Shown here: positions 59,532-64,000 of the stretch, piece after piece
How positions within the stretch are numbered: position 1 is the stretch's first letter
Layout: every line of letters starts with the position of its first letter
Source: Anaerolineales bacterium
GTDB lineage: Bacteria; Chloroflexota; Anaerolineae; 4572-78; J111
Reading direction: 5' to 3'
DNA length: 64,000 nt
Assembly (NCBI GenBank): GCA_020634855.1
Contig: JACKAU010000011.1
Location: 292,432 to 356,431, forward strand
Position numbers and translations under genes: made by a program
The notes under the pieces: model-generated
Told to the model about the DNA's origin: nothing
Database searches by the model: none
The model's input: only the letters and a program-made list of their open reading frames with translations

Positions 59532-60305
59532 ATTGCCAACGGTTTGTTCAGAAGAGATTTCAGTCCAATGCCAACAAGAAATTCGAGGCACCGGTCCTTC
59601 GACAATTATTGCCCCAACGTAGCCCGCAGCCGGAGCTAAAGCCGTCATGGACCATAACTCAACCGACTGCGGATCATCCTTAATGCTTAATAGTTTGGCC
59701 GGTTGGCCCGGCGTCAGCGATACATCAAAATCGGCCAACGGGCAGGTAAGTCCCTGTCCAATGGCTTTAATGTAGGCTTCTTTGCGAGTCCAACAATTGA
59801 AAAAACCTAAAGATTGTTGGCTTTGAGGTAGCGCAGAGTAGGCTTGGTATTCCGCTTTAGAAAAGAAGCGTCTGGCAATCGAGTCCATGTCGTCCACAGG
59901 GCGGATCCACTCAAGATCGACACCTACTTTATGCTCTTTGGTGACAGCAAACAAGGCCAATCCGTTCGAGTGAGAGAGATTAAAGTACAATGCGTCGCCG
60001 TTACCTCCGGCCAATTCGGGTTTACCCTGGGGGCCATAACGAAACCTCAAGCGCTGTGGCCCAACGTTAAGATAACGGCTTAGAATAAGCCTTAGTCTAG
60101 CTCGGGCAGCAATAAAGTGCTGCCGGTCTCGATCAAATATAAATCGATTAGCTCGTTCTTGCTCATCTTTGGCTAGCAGTTTAACTAACTGAATGAGAGT
60201 CTTTGGATGAAGGTCAAGCGAGGCGCACCAAATGTGAACCTGGCCGCCTTCGAGTTTGCCCCGAATAGGAGGTGGAGGCGGCCAGATCTGCGATAAATTG
60301 GTCAA
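59517..60305 (-). CDS. 4'-phosphopantetheinyl transferase (Sfp type)
   Basis: 262 aa. FRYGPQGKPELAGGNGDALY, FNLSHSNGLALFAVTKEHKV, then VGVDLEWIRPVDD with the Mg-binding Asp and GFFNCWTRKEAYIKAIGQGL with the WxxKEA motif are the complete Sfp/AcpT signature. It attaches phosphopantetheine from CoA to carrier proteins of fatty-acid, polyketide or peptide synthases; no carrier protein is in the window. It lies 21 bp after the dehydrogenase gene, probably on the same transcript. The gene may serve a pathway elsewhere. Confidence 0.88.
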   Translation of the reverse strand: MTNLSQIWPPPPPIRGKLEGGQVHIWCASLDLHPKTLIQLVKLLAKDEQERANRFIFDRDRQHFIAARARLRLILSRYLNVGPQRLRFRYGPQGKPELAGGNGDALYFNLSHSNGLALFAVTKEHKVGVDLEWIRPVDDMDSIARRFFSKAEYQAYSALPQSQQSLGFFNCWTRKEAYIKAIGQGLTCPLADFDVSLTPGQPAKLLSIKDDPQSVELWSMTALAPAAGYVGAIIVEGPVPRISCWHWTEISSEQTVGNSNQV

Positions 60306-60326
60306 GCAATTTGCTCCTAAATACCC

Positions 60327-61343
60327 TCAGATTGATGTTAACTGAGGTAGATTTGAAACAAGGATATTCTGTTGAAAACTTTGCGACAGGCAAATTTGCT
60401 CGGAGATGCTTTGAGCAAGTTGCAGGGCAAAGACACCATCACTGCCCGGCACGGCGCAGGTTTCTTTGCCAGATACACATTCCACAAAATGACGAAGTTC
60501 TAACAGAAGCGGCTCAATCATAGGCACATGAATTTTCTCGATGATGCTCTCTTGGCGATATTTGCCGGCGTTATGTTTACCGACATACTCCGGAAAGGTC
60601 CGACGATGAATCAAAAGCGTTTTACCCAGTAAATCAGCTTCGATGTAAGCCCCCTCGGCAATCACTTCAATAGATCGCACTTTTTGTTCTGTCACGCGGG
60701 AGGCAAACAGGGTGGAAACAGGGCCGCCAATAAAAGAGAAGTTAGCGACGGCATGGTCAACAGCCTTGGTCGAGATAGAGCGCCCCCAGGCGCTAAGGCT
60801 TTCAAAATTTCTTCCCAGTAGATTTATGACTAAATCAAGATCATGAATCATCAGATCGCGAATAACATCAACATCGGTATTACTAGTGTCAAAGGGACTC
60901 AAGCGTTTGATATTAACCGCGATCAGGGGCAAATCCTTGATCACATTCTTGAGCTCAAGAAAAACAGGATTAAATCGCTCAATATGGCCAACTTGCAGCA
61001 TTTTACCATGTTCCTCAGCCAACTCCACCAGTTTGGCCCCTTGATCGATATTTTCAGTAATCGGTTTTTCAACCAATACATGAACACTTCTGGTCAGGGC
61101 CTCGGCGGCCAGCGTAAAATGTGATGGCGTAGTGGTGACGATACTTACAGCGTCAACCTGATCTAAAAGCTGTTGATAATCTTGAAAGTATTGGGTATCA
61201 TACTCGGCCGCTACAGCCTGACCTCGTTTGGCATTTAAGTCGGCAGCGCCCACCAAATCAACGTTACGCAAACTGGAATAAACGCGGCAGTGGCGCTCGC
61301 CCATGGTTCCCACACCAATTACACCAACTTTAATACTTTTCAC
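60327..61343 (-). CDS. Gfo/Idh/MocA-family dehydrogenase (UDP-sugar 3-dehydrogenase-like)
   Basis: 338 aa. Rossmann motif KVGVIGVGTMGERHCRVYSS, then VLVEKPITENIDQGAKLVEL (the conserved EKP), MLQVGHIERFNPVFLELKNV and MIHDLDLVINLLGRNFESLS, the last carrying the catalytic-type His/Asp pair. The GHIERFNP wording is that of the WlbA/UDP-GlcNAc(A) 3-dehydrogenase clade, which prepares 3-amino or 2,3-diamino sugars for surface glycans. No aminotransferase partner is in the window. Likely cytoplasmic NAD(P)-dependent sugar oxidation; donor not proven. Confidence 0.8.
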   Translation of the reverse strand: MKSIKVGVIGVGTMGERHCRVYSSLRNVDLVGAADLNAKRGQAVAAEYDTQYFQDYQQLLDQVDAVSIVTTTPSHFTLAAEALTRSVHVLVEKPITENIDQGAKLVELAEEHGKMLQVGHIERFNPVFLELKNVIKDLPLIAVNIKRLSPFDTSNTDVDVIRDLMIHDLDLVINLLGRNFESLSAWGRSISTKAVDHAVANFSFIGGPVSTLFASRVTEQKVRSIEVIAEGAYIEADLLGKTLLIHRRTFPEYVGKHNAGKYRQESIIEKIHVPMIEPLLLELRHFVECVSGKETCAVPGSDGVFALQLAQSISEQICLSQSFQQNILVSNLPQLTSI

Positions 61344-61633
61344 TAATTATTCCTCCAGGTAATGGGGTAATTCCGTTTTAGGAGAGTATGAGTAATTCCC
61401 CCATCTTTAATGATGATAGTAACAGACAAGTTAACCATAAAACTCAACACCAATAGTTTAACTATTCTTTATAAAAATAAGTTTGATCCAAAGATGAAAA
61501 CAGTTAGACTTACCCATGGAATATGTCAGAGGCCACACAACTATCATTTTTGAAATGCATCAATCTCATCTATTCATCTAATAGGACCTTTAGTATGGCT
61601 TCATCTACTTAAGATGAGGCGGTCATAATTGAA
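61344..61633. other. Intergenic region between dehydrogenase and propeller genes, 290 bp
   Basis: Holds the phased promoter P8 (61455-61508). The stretch next to the propeller stop contains short CATCT/AGATG repeats that could fold but give no clear terminator. No coding frame seen. Confidence 0.45.
61455..61508 (-). promoter_or_regulatory. Phased four-hexamer promoter P8 (variant)
   Basis: On the minus strand: TCTAAC (61508-61503), TCATCT (61497-61492), TCAAAC (61486-61481) and TTTATA (61475-61470) at 11-bp steps; TAAACT (61460-61455) begins 9 bp after the last, one less than in the other seven. It points at the dehydrogenase gene (start 61343). Confidence 0.55.
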
Positions 61634-64000
61634 TTAAGGCCCCCAGGAAATACGTTCGGTTAACCAAGAGAGATCTTGGTCCCCCCAAGGACTATTTGTA
61701 GGCAAATCGAACAGTTTCTGGGGTGTCCCACCAGATGAAGGTACCGCCCAAATGGCCCACTGTCCACCGCGATCAGAAACAAAGGCAACCCACTGTTGGT
61801 CAGGCGAAATCGTAGGTATCCCATCGTTAGATTCAGGGCTATTTGATAGATTTTGAAGCCCATTGCCGTTCAGATCCATAATATAAGCTTCCCAATCACC
61901 GTCCCGCTGGGAAGTAAAAGTAATGAAGTTTCCCTTGGTATCTGAAGGAGTATCACTGGTATCCCTGGTCAGCTGTTTAGGAATAAAACCATTGCTAAGC
62001 CTTTTTGTTGAAGCAGAAGGAACTGTAAAGATGCCACATAATTGACTCCCGGCCCAAGAGTTGCAGCCTTTGAAAGCGATCAGGTCATTAGATGTCCAGA
62101 CCGGATGAGTCCCTTGTAAATCTCCCATTTGACCTGCTGGTATCAATACATCAAATACGGCAATATCACGGCAAAGTGCGTCTTCTTCCAAATGAGGGGG
62201 ATTAATACTGCATTGTACGAAAATAAAAGGCGCAAAGACACCTTTATAGATAATTTCTCCTGTTTTATTATGACGCTGAACCTCACCATTTTCTATTTTA
62301 CGGACAGGAATACCACTCATGGCTAGTTGGTCGTTGCCATAGACTACCCGATTACCCCATGGATCATAAAATGGGTGCCAGTCATTAGGGGAATCACTTA
62401 CTGGTTTATCAATCTCTGTTTCAATGTTGTACTCAAAAACGTTTTCTACTCCTCCTCCTTCTCGGTTGATTAAGAGACGCTGCCCATCAGGATGGAAGTT
62501 TGGCTGGCGAGCATAAGATATTACATCTATTTCTTCACCATTCGGTACTGAATAGACATGGGTGTTATAGTTGGCCTCATACTCATCCAATATTGGAACA
62601 GCCAGTTTACCACTGATATCAGATAATGATAATAATGGTGGAGTTGGCACGGAAGGGATTAAGTCCGTATTAACTGCTGAATTATCGTCTTTCTGTTCAA
62701 CGTTAGTGTGTTGAGAGGTATAATGCCAGATTAACTTGGGAGCTACGAAAAGATTTAAAGGAACATCAACAGAGCGATGTACTTGAATGGCCAGAACATT
62801 GGGGCTATCGGTACGCAATTCGCTAATATAATCGCTCAGATCGATAATCTCTACCGTGTTTGCTTCGCGTTGGGTTGCAAAGGTATCATAATTAATCGGG
62901 AGGCCATCTTCAAAGCCACGACGAGCCACTTCTGTGCCATTGAGATAAGCCACAAAACCATCTTTATAATCAATTTCTAGCATAAGCTGGGTTAAGGGAG
63001 ACGTAACCGTAAAAGCACGGCGAGTGTAGAGAGAGATACTATCCGCTCCGGATGACAGGGTGATTAACGTCACGCCCGTTTCTTTACTTGTGTGTTCTAC
63101 AAAAGTAGATGATGAGCTGTCTTGAATATCGTTCGTGATCAGATCCAGATCGGTCGCAAGTTTGCCGGTACCATACCCAATTCCCGTAGGGCCGGATAAC
63201 CAATGGCTATCATCAAAGTCAACATTTGGCCAATTAGGATCAGACTCGGTCGAACCTGGCAGATACTGCCAGGTATCGCCAATGTCTATAAAAGTCCCCT
63301 CAGTTGACGACACAATAGGCAGAGCAGCCGGGGGGAGCTCACCTGATGGAGCAAGTGTTAGAACGGATGGTGGCGTGACATAGTCTGTTGGTAGACCCGA
63401 TGCAAATTCTTCCCTATAGTTTCTGCTTAAAGCCCTCCAGCAAAATTGCTTCTCATTCTCAAGGTTGAGGATGTCATAAGGTACCCATACGCCTACCCGC
63501 TTATCACCTAAAAGATTTTCTACCTGAAGCTGGGCAGTAACTGATTGCCAGGTTTCTTCGTTTTCATCCCAAGAGCGAATTTGAGCTTGGCCCCTATCAT
63601 GACGATATCTTATGTAAAAATCTGAACCTATCCCATTCACGATCTGACCCGTTTCGACATTACAATCACGATCAATATATAACCGCAAATCTAAATAGTC
63701 TCCGCTACCTACCGGTCCCATATCCTCCAAGGTATAAAACGTAACCTTAAAAGCGGAGGTAAAATCCTTAAAAGCCACATTAGTTATATCATAATTCGAA
63801 AATGGTACGTCACCAGTGGCATCGGTGCGCACTTTTTCGGCAGAGTCTAATTGAAAAATGAGATCCGGAGTTCTTGTTTCTTCTTGAGCTACTTCATTAA
63901 TTCCCACCCGCTCACTAGAATTTTTCCATGTAGCCCACGTATATAACCTTGCTTCTTGGCTTACATCGGAAATCTTTACTTCAAGGGCACCAACATCCTC
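61634..64000 (-). CDS. Extracellular TolB/PD40-type propeller protein with galactose-binding-like region, 5' end beyond window
   Basis: The frame is open through the right edge (31 more codons upstream of GTG 63907), so the N-terminus and any signal peptide are missing. The first visible ~190 residues include CNVETGQIVNGIGSDFYIRY, a beta-sandwich. Next comes the domain WPNVDFDDSHWLSGPTGIGY and DYKDGFVAYLNGTEVARRGF, known from secreted proteins with lamin-tail or Ig-like modules. The last ~280 residues are PD40 blades (ISYARQPNFHPDGQRLLINR, NDWHPFYDPWGNRVVYGN, GIPTISPDQQWVAFVSDRGG). Stop at 61634. Likely secreted; ligand unknown. Comparable blades occur in the 52400 protein. Confidence 0.75.
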   Translation of the reverse strand, partial: EDVGALEVKISDVSQEARLYTWATWKNSSERVGINEVAQEETRTPDLIFQLDSAEKVRTDATGDVPFSNYDITNVAFKDFTSAFKVTFYTLEDMGPVGSGDYLDLRLYIDRDCNVETGQIVNGIGSDFYIRYRHDRGQAQIRSWDENEETWQSVTAQLQVENLLGDKRVGVWVPYDILNLENEKQFCWRALSRNYREEFASGLPTDYVTPPSVLTLAPSGELPPAALPIVSSTEGTFIDIGDTWQYLPGSTESDPNWPNVDFDDSHWLSGPTGIGYGTGKLATDLDLITNDIQDSSSSTFVEHTSKETGVTLITLSSGADSISLYTRRAFTVTSPLTQLMLEIDYKDGFVAYLNGTEVARRGFEDGLPINYDTFATQREANTVEIIDLSDYISELRTDSPNVLAIQVHRSVDVPLNLFVAPKLIWHYTSQHTNVEQKDDNSAVNTDLIPSVPTPPLLSLSDISGKLAVPILDEYEANYNTHVYSVPNGEEIDVISYARQPNFHPDGQRLLINREGGGVENVFEYNIETEIDKPVSDSPNDWHPFYDPWGNRVVYGNDQLAMSGIPVRKIENGEVQRHNKTGEIIYKGVFAPFIFVQCSINPPHLEEDALCRDIAVFDVLIPAGQMGDLQGTHPVWTSNDLIAFKGCNSWAGSQLCGIFTVPSASTKRLSNGFIPKQLTRDTSDTPSDTKGNFITFTSQRDGDWEAYIMDLNGNGLQNLSNSPESNDGIPTISPDQQWVAFVSDRGGQWAIWAVPSSGGTPQKLFDLPTNSPWGDQDLSWLTERISWGP

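Noticed and set aside
1..64000. tRNA, rRNA, CRISPR array, replication origin or prophage integration site
   Set aside because: Looked for and not seen; inverted repeats found are IS ends, hairpins or isolated palindromes.

Overview
The window looks like a chromosomal segment of a Chloroflexota bacterium, probably of the Anaerolineae/Caldilineae/Ardenticatenia type. This is an inference from the secreted multidomain proteins with Thr/Pro-rich (TPTP) linkers, the short terminal YLP-type tails, the PKD/LamG/propeller domains and the many GT4/GT2/GT39 glycosyltransferases. No rRNA, tRNA or CRISPR array is visible, so the placement is not firm.

Layout. 1-8191 (minus): a truncated secreted glycoside-hydrolase-like gene, two insertion sequences lying 4 bp apart (IS5-like, then IS701-like), and one large secreted SGNH-hydrolase/LamG/cadherin-like gene broken by a frameshift and a corrupted tandem duplication. 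8788-17019 (plus): heptose-precursor genes (GmhB, HddA), a hexapeptide acyltransferase, lipid-carrier sugar transfer genes (DPM1-like GT2, GtrA, GT39) and a B12-binding radical SAM enzyme. 17168-18754: a dying polysaccharide deacetylase cut by an IS4-like element. 18760-25851 (minus): a secreted glycosidase, another IS5-like element and a PQQ-propeller/PKD protein. 26456-57647 (plus): the main exopolysaccharide block, with a surface BNR-propeller protein, the Wzm/Wzt ABC exporter, about 13 glycosyltransferases, an AlgD-like GDP-mannose dehydrogenase, a FAD oxidoreductase, a flippase-like LPG_synthase_TM protein, a sulfotransferase, a Wzy/WaaL-like polymerase or ligase, a DNRLRE/TolB-propeller membrane protein, a Wzz-BY-kinase fusion and GalE. 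57729-64000 (minus): a GT4, a PqqD-like protein, an Sfp-type phosphopantetheinyl transferase, a Gfo/Idh/MocA dehydrogenase and a secreted propeller protein that runs off the right edge.

The genes together would make, modify (sulfation, acylation, uronic acid, heptose) and export a complex surface polysaccharide or glycoprotein glycan and place carbohydrate-active proteins outside the cell. No initiating phosphoglycosyltransferase and no Wzx flippase is seen here.

The most striking unexplained signal is regulatory. Eight intergenic sites carry the same architecture: four hexamers, each beginning with T, the first always TCTAAC, phased at exactly 11 bp, followed 10 bp (once 9) downstream by a TANNNT -10 box and then a transcription unit of this locus. 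This is the layout of PhoB/PhoP (OmpR-class) boxes and suggests a phosphate-starvation-like regulon controlling the polysaccharide locus.

Caution: three reading frames (IS701 transposase, SGNH gene, GtrA) are broken by single-base losses at short homopolymers, and one 598-bp duplicate is mosaic. Part of the apparent gene decay may therefore be consensus or assembly error.
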